64,000 nt of DNA from Phlebotomus papatasi (lineage: Eukaryota; Arthropoda; Insecta; Diptera; Psychodidae), in the NCBI RefSeq assembly GCF_024763615.1, contig NC_077223.1:53506627-53570626 (forward strand), read 5' to 3'. The notes beneath the pieces were generated by a model that searched no databases, had not been told where the DNA came from, and worked only from the letters and a program-made list of their open reading frames with translations. Positions within the stretch are counted from its first letter, which is position 1. The number at the start of each line of letters is the position of its first letter. The position numbers were made by a program, and so were the translations under genes. This document shows positions 54,601 through 63,450 of the stretch, in pieces.

Positions 54601-55927
54601 GAATCTTTCGGCCAAACTTGTAGCTGTGGGAGATGGAAAACTATTGAAAGTATTTAGGGAACTTGAAATGCCCATTCAGATTTCTCTCTTCCGGATGGAA
54701 TTGACGGGATTTCCCGTAAATAGCGATGAGATGGAGAAATTTGTTGAAGATTGTGAGAATTTATTTGGTCAGCTTGAAAAGAAAATTTTCACTTTGCATG
54801 GAAAGAGATTCAATATTGCTTCTTCAAGAGCTGTGGCTAATGTTCTTGGGATTGCCAAAGGCAAAGGCAAAGTGTCAACGGCAAAGAGTGTTTTGGAAAA
54901 ACTGGGAACACCTCTGTCCAAGCTGATTATTCAGCATAGAACTCTCACAGCTGTCTTCACAAAAACCCTTCATCCTCTGGCCAGGAGTATTGAAGTGGAC
55001 AGAATTCATGGGATAAGCTTCAGCCTGACACAAACCGGAAGGATAACAATGCATGAGCCGAATTTACAAACAGTTGCCAAGGATATTCAATTGGATTTTG
55101 GGGATGAAAACACCAAAATTCTTTCTTGTAGAAGAGTTTTTGCTCCCAAGCCCACTAGAATCCTCATTTCTGCTGATTTTTGTCAGCTAGAACTCAGGAT
55201 TCTCATTCATTTTTCCCAGGTGCACGAAATGTCTTTCATTGAATCTTAGCTAAATTTTAAATTTCAATTTTTTTTATTCCAGGATCCTAATCTAATTCAA
55301 GTGATAAAGTCTAATTGTGACATTTTTCGAGCTGTTGCTGCTCGCTGGAATGGAATCCCCGAGAACAATGTAACACCAAGTTTACGTCACGAAGCCAAGC
55401 AAATATGCTACGGAATAATTTACGGAATGGGAGCTAGGAGTCTCTCGGAGAGTCTCAAAGTTGATGAAGCTAGCGCTAGAGAACGGATTGAAGGTTTTTA
55501 CAGAATTTATCCAGCCATTAGGACGTTTAATGAGAAAATTCTCAAGGAAGCACGAGTAAAAGGCTTCGTGGAAACTCTGTCAGGTAGGAGACGTTTTCTC
55601 GAACATATCACCAGTCCAGATTCTGCCTTGAGAGCTCAGGCTGAACGTCAGGCTCTCAACAGCATGATACAGGGCTCTGCTGCAGATGTAGCCAAAACTG
55701 CTCTACTTGCTGTTGAGAAGAAATTGTCCAGGAAAAAAGGGTGGGATAGTCAATTTATTCTCCATCTCCATGATGAGCTAATCTTTGAAACTCCCAAAAC
55801 CCTAGTCCCAAAGTTTACCGAGATCCTCAGGGACAGCATGGAAAATTGCATAAAACTTAGTGTTCCGCTTCGTGTGAAGCTCAAAACAGGATCCAATTGG
55901 GCAGAAATGACTGAAATTTCAGGCTAA
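44123..55927 (+). CDS. PolQ: DNA polymerase theta (mus308/POLQ), whole gene, 4 exons
   Basis: Exons 44123-45682, 48309-50555, 54260-55219 and 55283-55927 all meet in phase 0 and total 5412 bases (1803 residues). Order: acidic, unstructured N-terminus (1-280); superfamily 2 helicase with PTSSGKT (about 333), VVVDEIH (about 430), MSATLPN, FCPSKDWCEKL, LSSGVNLPARRVI and QMIGRAGR; helical Sec63-like region; a short linker (about 1130-1230); and a family A polymerase with ADFCQLELR (motif A), RHEAKQICYGIIYGMG (O-helix) and LHLHDEL (motif C). Catalytic Asp residues of motifs A and C are present. The helicase-polymerase fusion is unique to polymerase theta, which carries out microhomology-mediated end joining of DNA breaks and cross-link tolerance. 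The linker is short compared with vertebrates. The three introns carry transposons except the last (63 bases). Confidence 0.95.
46815..47420 (+). repeat. Degenerate minisatellite of AAAATCCCGAAAAGCC-type units
   Basis: About forty imperfect 14-16-base units, variants of AAAATCCCGAAAAGCC and AAATTCCGAATG, in PolQ intron 1. The long frames across it are due to the repeat, not to a gene. Confidence 0.8.
47647..48213 (+). repeat. 570-bp TTAA-bounded repeat before PolQ exon 2 (copy 2)
   Basis: Same orientation and about the same length as 27702-28272; begins GTTAAGAGCGTTTAAGAGTA, ends CCATGGTAAGGAATGGGTTAA. It lies 96 bases before PolQ exon 2. Confidence 0.7.
48309..50555 (+). CDS. PolQ: PolQ exon 2: helicase C-terminal half, Sec63-like region and linker
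   Basis: Acceptor TTCGCTGCTGTAG at 48308; donor GAAAAA|GTGAGT. The first 27 codons (EFSTVCGLRDQDNVGQLVLE...) precede the first usable start codon of the frame. Contains GVIVFCPSKDWCEKL, AFHHAGLTTEER, LVATSTLSSGVNLPARRVI, YRQMIGRAGRTGKD and an inserted KKKKRRRK basic stretch. Confidence 0.95.
50680..51960. repeat. Two tandem diverged copies of an intronic repeat
   Basis: ACCAAATCGGTTGAAAAATT...AATTCAAAATGGAG...CGGTCATAGGTATGTT (about 50860-50955) recurs at about 51305-51380 and 51580-51595, the second copy being interrupted by the 51379-51579 MITE. Confidence 0.6.
51379..51579. mobile_element. TA-flanked MITE (201 bp), GGGGGAAGTGGGGC ends
   Basis: Starts GGGGGAAGTGGGGCACTTTT and ends with its reverse complement; TA on both sides. 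The uninterrupted target CGGTCATAGGTATGTT is seen at about 50941. A truncated relative is at 62743-62913. Confidence 0.85.
51950..52203 (-). mobile_element. CACTGAGA-end MITE, copy 2 (254 bp)
   Basis: CACTGCGAAAAAAAAGAGGG to GGATTTCTCTCAGTG; reversed relative to 36512-36766. Inserted in a 'CGGTAATGAAC' repeat that also occurs, without insertion, at about 36920-37160. Confidence 0.75.
53153..53425. mobile_element. Palindromic MITE with about 100-base arms
   Basis: Left arm begins ATGGCTCCGGCACACCTTTT AGATCAGGAAAATTTCAT (split here); the right arm is the reverse complement through CTCACATGTT and TATCTCATTCT. A decayed relative lies at about 6925-7185. Confidence 0.7.
53518..53728. mobile_element. 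TA-flanked MITE (211 bp), GGGGAAAATG ends
   Basis: Begins GGGGAAAATGTCCATGCTTT and ends, reversed, GGGGAAAGTACCCATGCATC; both arms continue with GTACGATTCCAAGCTTCAT. TA on both sides. Confidence 0.75.
53808..54234 (+). mobile_element. 427-base MITE family, copy c, next to a PolQ acceptor
   Basis: Starts GGGTAAGCGTGCCAAATTCC and ends TTGACACACTTACCC, TA on both sides. Exactly the length of copy b. It ends 25 bases before PolQ exon 3, so it supplies most of the usual branch-point zone of that acceptor. Confidence 0.8.
54260..55219 (+). CDS. PolQ: PolQ exon 3: start of the polymerase domain through motif A
   Basis: Acceptor ATGTTTTAAG at 54259 (a weak pyrimidine tract), donor TCCCAG|GTGCAC (non-consensus after GTG). 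Encodes AECCIVFNLRN, LTGFPVNSDEM, RFNIASSRAVANVLGI, TQTGRITMHEPNLQTVAKDI and ISADFCQLELRIL. Confidence 0.95.
55283..55927 (+). CDS. PolQ: PolQ exon 4: polymerase motifs B and C
   Basis: Acceptor TTTTATTCCAG at 55282; 63-base intron before it. Encodes DPNLIQVIKSNCDIFRAVAA, LRHEAKQICYGIIYGMG, SGRRRFLEHI, AERQALNSMIQGSAADV, FILHLHDELIFE and ends EISG-TAA. Confidence 0.96.
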   Translation, partial: DPNLIQVIKSNCDIFRAVAARWNGIPENNVTPSLRHEAKQICYGIIYGMGARSLSESLKVDEASARERIEGFYRIYPAIRTFNEKILKEARVKGFVETLSGRRRFLEHITSPDSALRAQAERQALNSMIQGSAADVAKTALLAVEKKLSRKKGWDSQFILHLHDELIFETPKTLVPKFTEILRDSMENCIKLSVPLRVKLKTGSNWAEMTEISG

Positions 55928-55931
55928 TTTT

Positions 55932-55937
55932 TTTATT
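55932..55937 (-). terminator. Polyadenylation signal of the rhodanese gene
   Basis: AATAAA on the minus strand, 47 bases after the rhodanese stop (55984) and 5 bases beyond the PolQ stop codon on the other strand. Confidence 0.6.
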
Positions 55938-55983
55938 GTTCAACAATCTTTTACACCAACTGTGTGAATGCCATGACAACCTT

Positions 55984-56050
55984 TTACTTAGGAGCTGGGA
56001 GACCTTCCTTCTCGCTCCATTCTGTCCAGGATCCCTTGTAGTTTTTAGCA
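55984..56050 (-). CDS. Rhodanese last exon
   Basis: Acceptor TTTCTCCAACAG right of 56050; enters in phase 2 and encodes AKNYKGSWTEWSEKEGLPAP then Lys and stop. Too short to show as an open frame; found from the conserved GSWxEW motif. Confidence 0.8.
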
Positions 56051-59000
56051 CTGTTGGAGAAATTATTGTTTTTTATTAGAATATATTTTTTTTAATGGAT
56101 TTCATACCAATAATTTTAAGCACAAATTGTCAAATAAAATATTTCATGCAAATTTATTTATTTTTTCTCCACAATAAAAGCATGTGCGAATGGTTAAAAA
56201 TGTGTTACATATTGTATTCCTTGCTCCACAAAAGTAAATGATCTTTTGTCTTACTTCACAAATCCAAGAGCTGTAGCGATATCAGTCGCTTTGCCAGCTC
56301 TACCGCCCATTCTGCAGTGAAAAATGACTTCCTGCTCCTTGGCCGGCTTATCTCGTCCATATTTCTCCTTGAATTCCTCATTGGACAACTTGAGACTGTC
56401 CTCCACCGAATTGACTGGAATTTAAAAGTGTTGCACATACAAAAAACTAAAGTTTAGTACATGTACTAAAGATAAAATCACAAAATGAAAATAATTTCTT
56501 GATTATAAAAAAAAGAAAATAAATTCAGTAGAATTTATATCCAATTCTATAATTTCTATAAATTTAGCACAGAATTCTGTGCTAAAATGTACTAAAATGA
56601 CTAAAACCATTTTTTTTGTGGAGCAAGGATTTGTTAACGAAATTTGTGAAAATGACCAATGCAACAACAACAGATAAAACCAAATCGCTGAGCTGCTTAT
56701 TAGTTAGTCAAAAGCGGAACAAGCTTATCAGCCAACATTTTTCTCTCCAAAAAAAAAAAAAAAAAAAATTGAGGTTTTTCTTTTCTTTTTACTTGCGGAA
56801 ACCCAATTCTGTGACAGTTTGAGCGGCTTTGTCGCTGCGAATGCCCACTTTGCACATGAAAATAATTTGGGCATCTTTAGATGGTTTCTCACGCCCAAAA
56901 CGCCCACGGAAGTCCTCATTTGAGGTGTCATCTGAGAAAATGGTCTGCACTTGTCCCACTTTTGGTGTCCCCATATAAAATGAAGAAGCCAGAGAATAAA
57001 AAAAAAATAATAATGATACTCTTCTATCTAGCATGTATCCAGAATTTACATTTACATAGATTCTAATGATTTACAGTACAGAGCTATTACATTGAAAAAA
57101 TTTAAATTAAACCATCTTTTATTTCACCAGTAGTTTCAAATGTGAGGTTATATTAGATATAACCTCAAAATAAAAGAAAAGCTATTCAATAACACTGTGC
57201 AACAGTGATTTTGTCCCTGGGTTCTCATGCCATTTTTTCTAATGTTAGGGTCAAATGATTTACGAAAATACTTAAGATTTTGATTTCATTTTGTTTTTGC
57301 GCCTGGAATCTAGGCAAAATCGATTTTGCCGTTTTTTGATACTTGGGTGCCTATATCTCCGATTCTGCTGAACCGATTTATTCTTAGTTTCATCACTTCC
57401 TGATCACGAATATACGGATGGCTAAAAACCGTTCCCGTCCGTCCGTCCGTCCGATCTTTGGAGCCTAATAACTCCTAAACTAAAAGAGATATCGACTTGC
57501 GGTTTTCGACAAAGGTTATATATTGGGTGAAAATTGCAACTTGGTGCATTTACCCCCTACCTCCCACCCCTCCTTCCACCATTTTGAATACCCCCCTCTT
57601 TTTGTTTTCTCAATAGCTCCGCCCCTATGGCATCGATCGGTCTCAAATCTTAGTATGTTATTGCCGGGCCTTAGAGCTTTCGATCAATACCAAAATTAAG
57701 GAGCCCCGACCCCCCTGACCCGAGCTATAAGGGTCCAAAAAATTTCTTAAAATGGCCAACTCCGGTTCTAATTGTCAAAATTAAAAAAGTGAGGGCGTTT
57801 TGGAAAGCTCTCGTGAAATTCCACTTCCCTTTCTAACATCGCAAGTTCATAAAACAACCGCTAGGGGCGCTATTTTCAAAAAGCAGATTTTTCTAAATTT
57901 TCTTATTTTATTTTTCTAAATTTTCTCAATTTTCTAAATTTAATAACTCAAAAATTCCTTTGTGCATCGGGCTGAAATTTTAGTATGTTGTAGCCGCAGA
58001 TTATACCTATCAAACAAAAAAACCTTAAGTCGATCCATAACCCTTGACCCGAGCTATAAGGGGTCAAAGTTCGAAAATTGACCGGCCTCTATCTCCGGTT
58101 CTAATTAACATTTTGAGCTAAATTTTGGGTTTTTGGTTTCGTCTCGATGAGCACTTTCAGGTGAAAGTTCAAAAAATCACCAAAGGTGGCGCTGCGATAG
58201 CGTCAAAATTCATATTCATTATTCTCAAAAATAACTTTGCGCAAGTTAATCAAATTCTTAGACTTTTGTAGTCTAGTCGATGACGTTTCCAAAAAGTGGC
58301 GCAAGTGCGCTGTGGTTATAATAGAACCGGAGATATGAGGGGTCAAAGTTCACGAAATTAAAAAAAAATCATATCTCCGGTTCTATTGAACCGATTTTGA
58401 TGAGTGAGGGCTCAAACGAAAGATCTCACAAAATCAACTTTCTAGTAAATTTGATCCTCGTGGGACCAACACCAGGGGTGCCACAGTCGAAAAACCAATT
58501 TCACTATAACATAACCTCAATTATCGCGACACGTGCTTAACCGATCTTGATGATTACTTCGATATAATTGTAGAGGACATTTATGTCTTTATTTCGTCCA
58601 TACATCATTTTTTTATCAGACAATGCCATCTGTCCGATTTTGCCGTTTAAGTGTGAAAAAATTGATTTTTCCAATAATAACGCTTATATACCAATAAGAT
58701 TCCAATTTGACTGCTTTTACTCGATCAAGACACTTAAAATAGGGTTTTAAATGGAAAGTCTCACAAAATATAACAATTCTTTGATATAGTTGAAGGTCAC
58801 CAAATGAACACTTGGGGCGCTCTGGTCGAAAAAACGAGTTGAGAAACATACAACCTTGATTATCTCGGCTTCTGATTAATCGATGAGATCAAGTTCTACG
58901 GCAAAATCATAGAGAACATTCTGGTCTACATTTCAGCCATATATCGTGTTTCTGTCAGTCCATCCAATCCTTGATATTTTGGATTAAATACAAAATTTGT

Positions 59001-61630
59001 AAAATTTAACGAATTTGATTCAAGATATCGAAATGGCGTCCCCCAACTTCAGCTCTAAATCGAATTTGCATGTATTTCGAGTTAGCTCACGTTAAGAATC
59101 TCAGCTACATAAACCGGTTAGGATTATCTGTCCCTTTTGTCACAATGTTTAAAATTTTTAGGGGTTGACTCGGTTGAGTCTATCGGAGTCGTACTGTATT
59201 TAATTCGAAATTTTTGAACAAAACGGGCAAAGATTTCATTTTTTTAGGTTAAAGTTAACATAACCTCATTTTTTTTTAAAATATCATCAGTTGAATCAAC
59301 AATTGGGCTTTTTTATATGCATAACCTTTGAATCAGTATTTGTTGAAAACAATGCGTCATTGCGCAGTGTTTGCAAAAAAATATGTACCAAGAAAATTCA
59401 GATAGCACAGTTGCTGATCCAACCGACGATATACTCTTGGATTTGTATTAAAATTTCTATCTTTTCTTCTTCGACAAAAATGTGGTCTTTTTACTGAGAA
59501 AAAAAAGAGGGTGCGATTAACTTTTTTTCCTCGTAACTTTAACCCTTTTTAGGTGTAAAAATATATCAACATTTTTTAATGTTAATTTTACACCCTTTTA
59601 AGTGTAAAATTAACATGAAAAAGGGTAACTTTAACCCATTATACACCTAAAAAGCATAATATTTACACCGATTTCGGATCAATAATGCAGGGTAAAATTA
59701 ACATTTCCGGAATGTTATTTTAACTTTTTCGGATTTCTCTCAGTGTTTAAATATTTTCAATGTAATAGCTTGACTATGTAAATTGCTATGAACACAACCC
59801 CCAGAATTATTTTACTTATTTACTAAACAACGAGTAAGAAAAAGAAAATTTTAGAAAATGTCGGAACTGCAAAGAAGATCATTCGAGGCAAATAGGCAAT
59901 GTTTGAGATAAACTTTTTTAAGATAAACTCCGAGATAGTGATAATTTATTGGATGTGCTTCTTTTATTGGAAATGAGATAACTAAACCTTTGTTCAATTA
60001 AGCGAAACGAGATAATAAAGTTAATTCGAGAGAGAAGCAATTAAATAATTCTACGATTGGTAGGGAAAATCATTAGTTAGGCAGTAAAATAACCTTCAAA
60101 TGCATAATAAATAGCATGACTATTCAATTCTTTGCAATAAAAAAATTTATTCTAAAAATTAAACTTTTGCAAATAAATAAAATTCTGAATAATCTTCGAA
60201 TAATTTGGGCAAAAAGATTGTTTTAGAGATTCTGTTGAATTTAAATACCAAAATTGAAAAATAAACTAATTCTATGCCTCAAGATCAATTTTGCAGTTTT
60301 AAAGAAGACATGTACTTTGTAAAGCCTAGTTTGTCGGCGATATCAACTGCCTGGGCTGCCCTCCTCCCCGTGCGACATGTGAATATAATTGGTGTATCAG
60401 ATTCAGGCTTGGGTCCCCCAAAAAATCCCCTGAAATCCCTTGGATTGGTCTTTGCGAGAGCTTCTTCGAGTCTGTCCACTATTCCAGAAATTTGAAAAAC
60501 CACACAATTTTTCAATTATTCACAAGAAAACCTCCCAACGCGATGAGTCACGGAAAATAATCAATATAAAATCGACTAAAAAGTCCCTGGTAAATAATTA
60601 ATACTTACGTGGAATGTTGATGCTGGTGGGAATTGATCCCGTCTCCAGTAATTCATGAGGCTCCCGGACATCAATGAGAAGTTTCTCTGGGTGATTGCAG
60701 AGATCCTTCACTTCTTCGTAAGTGGCTATTTTCATGGTACCAGAACTAAACGCGCGGGACACAACGGTAGAACTGCTCGAGACTACAAGAGGGAATGAGC
60801 AGGTAATTCTTCTAAAAGCAAGTGTCAGACTCACGAGTTTCTGAGCTTATCTGGAATTGCTGATAGCTCTTAAACCACAACGGATTTTGATGGTCAAACA
60901 GAATTGACATTGAGCGGGAATCGCGCATGGGAAGTTGTGGTTTTACCCTAAATTAGGGCAAATATTTTTTTTAAACCTTAGATTTGATAATTTCATTTTC
61001 GCACTTTAAAATTATTTTGCTAATAATATTTAAAATTGAACTAAATATAAAATCGCAAGTTACTTTATTAAGAGTCCTCAGTTCATCAAAAAATTTATAA
61101 AAAAAAATAGGAACCTGAAAATATTTTTTTAAACAGTTGCATTTTTTTTAAATTTATAATAATTGGTACTTATGCTCATTTTTCAAAAAGTTAAAAAATA
61201 TAATTTTTTACAATTTTGCAATTTCTCTTAAAAACCGTCATTTACCAATTCAAAAAAAATCGATAAATTCTGCAAGAAATCGTTTAGTCGATATTTCCCC
61301 TCCGCCCTCCCATGTCAAGGTTTTGTTATCAATGGGACCATAAGTAAAATTCTCCAAAACTAATTAAAAAATCATTAACATCGCGAATACTTATTATAAC
61401 CCATTTAAAAAATTATTATTCTAGAAGAAATTATCAAATATTGCACGTGAAATCAAAATGCTAAAGTGAAAAAACTTACCCTTGGAAAGAAGCCCCTTAG
61501 CTGCCGGAGTCTCCGTGAAAAGCACCATTTTACGCCTATTTACTGTTGAAATTCCACGTACTGCAGCATTAAATGTACCATTGTACATCCACCTGCAGCA
61601 TCCTGCGCGATTTTTCACCAAATTTAGCAT
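55984..61630 (-). CDS. Mitochondrial-type single-domain rhodanese with three alternative second-half exons
   Basis: Minus-strand exons: 61630-61480 (leader), 60782-60609 (first half of the domain), one of 60478-60316 (C), 56958-56793 (B) or 56414-56255 (A), and 56050-55984 (end). Using A, B or C gives 183, 185 or 184 residues, always in frame. The first half has ATYEEVKDL, LLIDVREPHELLETGSIP and SINIP; the last exon has NYKGSWTEWSEKEGLPAPK. Both are hallmarks of the thiosulfate sulfurtransferase/rhodanese family (TSTD1, Drosophila CG12279-like), which pass sulfane sulfur through a loop Cys. The leader (MLNLVKNRAGCCRWMY..., basic, no acidic residue early) looks mitochondrial. Alternatively translation starts at 60834 (MSLTLAFRRITCSF) or at 60735 (MKIATYEEV), giving a cytosolic form. 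The gene converges on PolQ. Confidence 0.72.
56133..56138 (+). terminator. Polyadenylation signal of PolQ
   Basis: AATAAA 206 bases after the PolQ stop; a PolQ transcript ending here would be antisense to the rhodanese last exon. Confidence 0.5.
56255..56414 (-). CDS. Rhodanese alternative exon A (active-site loop CRMGGR)
   Basis: Acceptor TTTTAAATTCCAG, donor TGTGAA|GTAAGA. Phase 1 in, phase 2 out. Encodes NSVEDSLKLSNEEFKEKYG, EQEVIFHCRMGGRAGKATDI and ATALGFV. Best splice signals of the three. Confidence 0.78.
56793..56958 (-). CDS. Rhodanese alternative exon B (active-site loop CKVGIR)
   Basis: Acceptor CACCAAAAG (poor pyrimidine tract) and donor CGCAA|GTAAAA. Phase 1 in, phase 2 out. Encodes GQVQTIFSDDTSNEDFRGRF, AQIIFMCKVGIRSDKAAQTV and TELGFR. 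A second acceptor, TTTTCTCAG at about 56931, is also in frame but would shorten the domain. Confidence 0.65.
57380..59140 (-). repeat. 1.8 kb modular repeat, copy 3
   Basis: Same orientation as copy 2 and more diverged; contains GTCCGTCCGTCCGTCC, AACATACTAAAATTT in reverse (AAATTTTAGTATGTTGTAG) and ends GGTTAGGATTATCTGTCCC. It lies in the intron between rhodanese exons C and B and separates them. Confidence 0.8.
59493..59745 (-). mobile_element. CACTGAGA-end MITE, copy 3 (253 bp)
   Basis: ACTGAGAAAAAAAAGAGGGT to GATTTCTCTCAGTG, same orientation as copy 2; in the same rhodanese intron. Confidence 0.75.
60148..60153 (-). terminator. Possible alternative polyadenylation signal after rhodanese exon C
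   Basis: AATAAA on the minus strand about 130 bases past the in-frame stop (60285-60287) that would be reached if exon C were not spliced. It would allow a short isoform ending KYMSSLKLQN. Confidence 0.35.
60316..60478 (-). CDS. Rhodanese alternative exon C (active-site loop CRTGRR)
   Basis: Acceptor TTTCTGGAATAG, donor ACAAA|GTACAT (weak). Phase 1 in, phase 2 out. Encodes DRLEEALAKTNPRDFRGFFG, TPIIFTCRTGRRAAQAVDIA and DKLGF. Nearest to the first-half exon (130-base intron). If the weak donor is skipped the frame ends at 60285 after KYMSSLKLQN, losing the conserved GSWxEW tail. Confidence 0.75.
60609..60782 (-). CDS. Rhodanese first-half exon
   Basis: Acceptor TTCCCTCTTGTAG, donor ATTCCAC|GTAAGT; phase 1 at both ends. 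Encodes SSSTVVSRAFSSGTMKIATY, EEVKDLCNHPEKLLIDVREP and HELLETGSIPTSINIP. The acceptor lies inside an open frame that begins at ATG 60834, so an unspliced alternative first exon is also possible. Confidence 0.82.
61480..61630 (-). CDS. Rhodanese leader exon (probable mitochondrial presequence)
   Basis: ATG at 61630, donor CCAAGG|GTAAGT, phase 1 out, matching 60782. MLNLVKNRAGCCRWMYNGTF, then VRGISTVNRRKMVLF; basic with few acidic residues. Assignment to the rhodanese rests on phase and proximity; it might belong to another gene. Confidence 0.55.
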
Positions 61631-62742
61631 TTTTTCCACTGAAAATTTACTCCAAAAATAGCACAAAATTCAATTGAGAGGCGAAAAATGGAAGACACAC
61701 GGACTACTAGAATTTTATGGGGAAAAAAATTGCGAGAATTCCAATTGACAGTCGACAGCGAGACGAAGTGGGAATAATGCAGAAAGTTGATATTTCTCCT
61801 GGAATTTCATCAAAAATCTAGCTCTAATCTCTTGTAAGTGTTTCAATTTTAGTGATAAAACGTTGAAAAAGTGTTGCTGTATGACAATACAGAAAAATTT
61901 CTTACTTCCCAAACGGATTTATAGTGAAATTTTGAAAATATGTACCGTAGGAATTTGCTCAATTGCACATAGTTGATTGACGTCACTATTGCGTTTCCAA
62001 TTGAAAGTGAATGAAGATTTTCCCTCGGAATTTCAGTGAATTCTTGATTCTGGTCTTTCGGTTCCCAATTACCTTGATAAATTACCTGAATTTAATAGTA
62101 TACCCATGCTAAAATTTTGATGAAAATGTACAAAATTCCAGGAAACCTGTTTAAATAGAAAGACCCTCTATGAAAACCATTGGGATCTATTTATAGAAAA
62201 GTGCCAGGATATCCTAGACAAGTAAGACAGTAAATTGCCTTTTTCTTCTCCTAAATTCATCTAATAGCATTTCTCAAATATATTTATGAATTTCTTTTGA
62301 AGAATGTTATGTGATAAAAGAATGTAAACAAAAGAGGCTTTTAAACTGTTTATCAGCCCTCGAGGTCATTGACTTCTTGTCCTTTAATGCAGAAATTCTT
62401 ATCTCTTGCCAAGAAATAGTTTTGAAGTCTACCACATGACTTTAGATTTTATCAGTAACTCTTTCTTCAATTGCAATATTTCCTAGTATAAATATGTTTA
62501 AAATTGCAATTTCCGGAAGATTTTTAAATAAAACAATGGCATAGGTCAGTTCGCGGAGCGCTCGATCTCTTACGTCGTAAGAGACATTATACATTGTATT
62601 TTGTTCATGTGCAACAATTTATAACCGGTTTAGTAAGATAAAAGTAAAATGCTCTAAAGTAGGGTAGTTCCACAATTCAACCGATGGAGTTTTATTAATT
62701 TGTTAAAGTTTTTTGATCAATTTTTGTAAAATTTTCACTGTA
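61631..62742. other. Upstream region of the rhodanese gene, no gene seen
   Basis: No convincing open frame, RNA gene or terminal-repeat element. The first 200 bases are the likely promoter of the minus-strand gene. Confidence 0.3.
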
Positions 62743-62913
62743 GGGGGAAGTGGGACACCTTTGAATGTGGGACAGCTTTGAAATTGTTTTTTTTCTCCTA
62801 TGTTTAAATGGAACTGAGCCATATAATGCAATTTAGCTTTGAATCTGTGCAACAAAATTATAATTATGATAAGTCTCAATGTTATTTAAGTCTCACATTT
62901 AAAGGTGCCCCAC
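62743..62913. mobile_element. GGGGGAAGTGGG element, partly lost
   Basis: Begins GGGGGAAGTGGGACACCTTT after TA and ends AAAGGTGCCCCAC before TA; resembles 51379-51579 but its right terminus is shortened. Confidence 0.6.
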
Positions 62914-63119
62914 TAGTAATATTTGTAAAATAATTGCCGTAGTTGAAAAACCGCAGGTCACGTTGCTTAAGGGGTTATGCGGGTAAAAAAGAATGAAAAA
63001 CAGAATGTTTTCTCTAAATATTTTTCAGCATAAAAAAATTATTTAATTTTAGGTTGAATTTTTTATTACGTTGAAAAAAAAATGTCAAGAAAATACAGGT
63101 TGTCTGAAAGGTTGCGTAA

Positions 63120-63450
63120 AAGACATGAAAGAATAATTAATAATTCCAAAAACTAAATGATCTACAACTTCAACCCACTTGATCCAATAACCTTTCAATA
63201 ATTCTTAACCATCGCGGGATTGTATTTCTGGAAGATCTGCAAAATATGCTTCTACGGCTGATATTTGCTCTTTATTCGATTTAAGCCCTTAGCCACGAAG
63301 GAGGTTCTTTACATGTCTGAACAAATAGAAGTTTCTGGAGGTCATATCTAGTAAATACGCTGGATGACCAATGAAATCGCAATTCAAAACTTTGGATTTC
63401 GACATTGTCGAACAGGAGTTTAATCTTGGTGAAAATGTTTTTTTAAGCTG
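63120..63450 (-). pseudogene. Mariner transposase relic
   Basis: Minus strand, in shifting frames: KIKLLFDN, then GHPAYLLDMTSRNFYLFRHV followed by KNLLR, then SAVEAYFADLPEIQSRDG. This is the mariner pattern 'D-N ... HP-Y-S-PD-L-x-P-x-D-Y-x-LF ... YF'. Several stops and frameshifts; no terminal repeats defined. Confidence 0.7.

Noticed and set aside
61421..61666. Start of the leader exon at MCYFWSKFSVEK
   Set aside because: The first codon of that frame is not ATG; the first ATG is at 61630.
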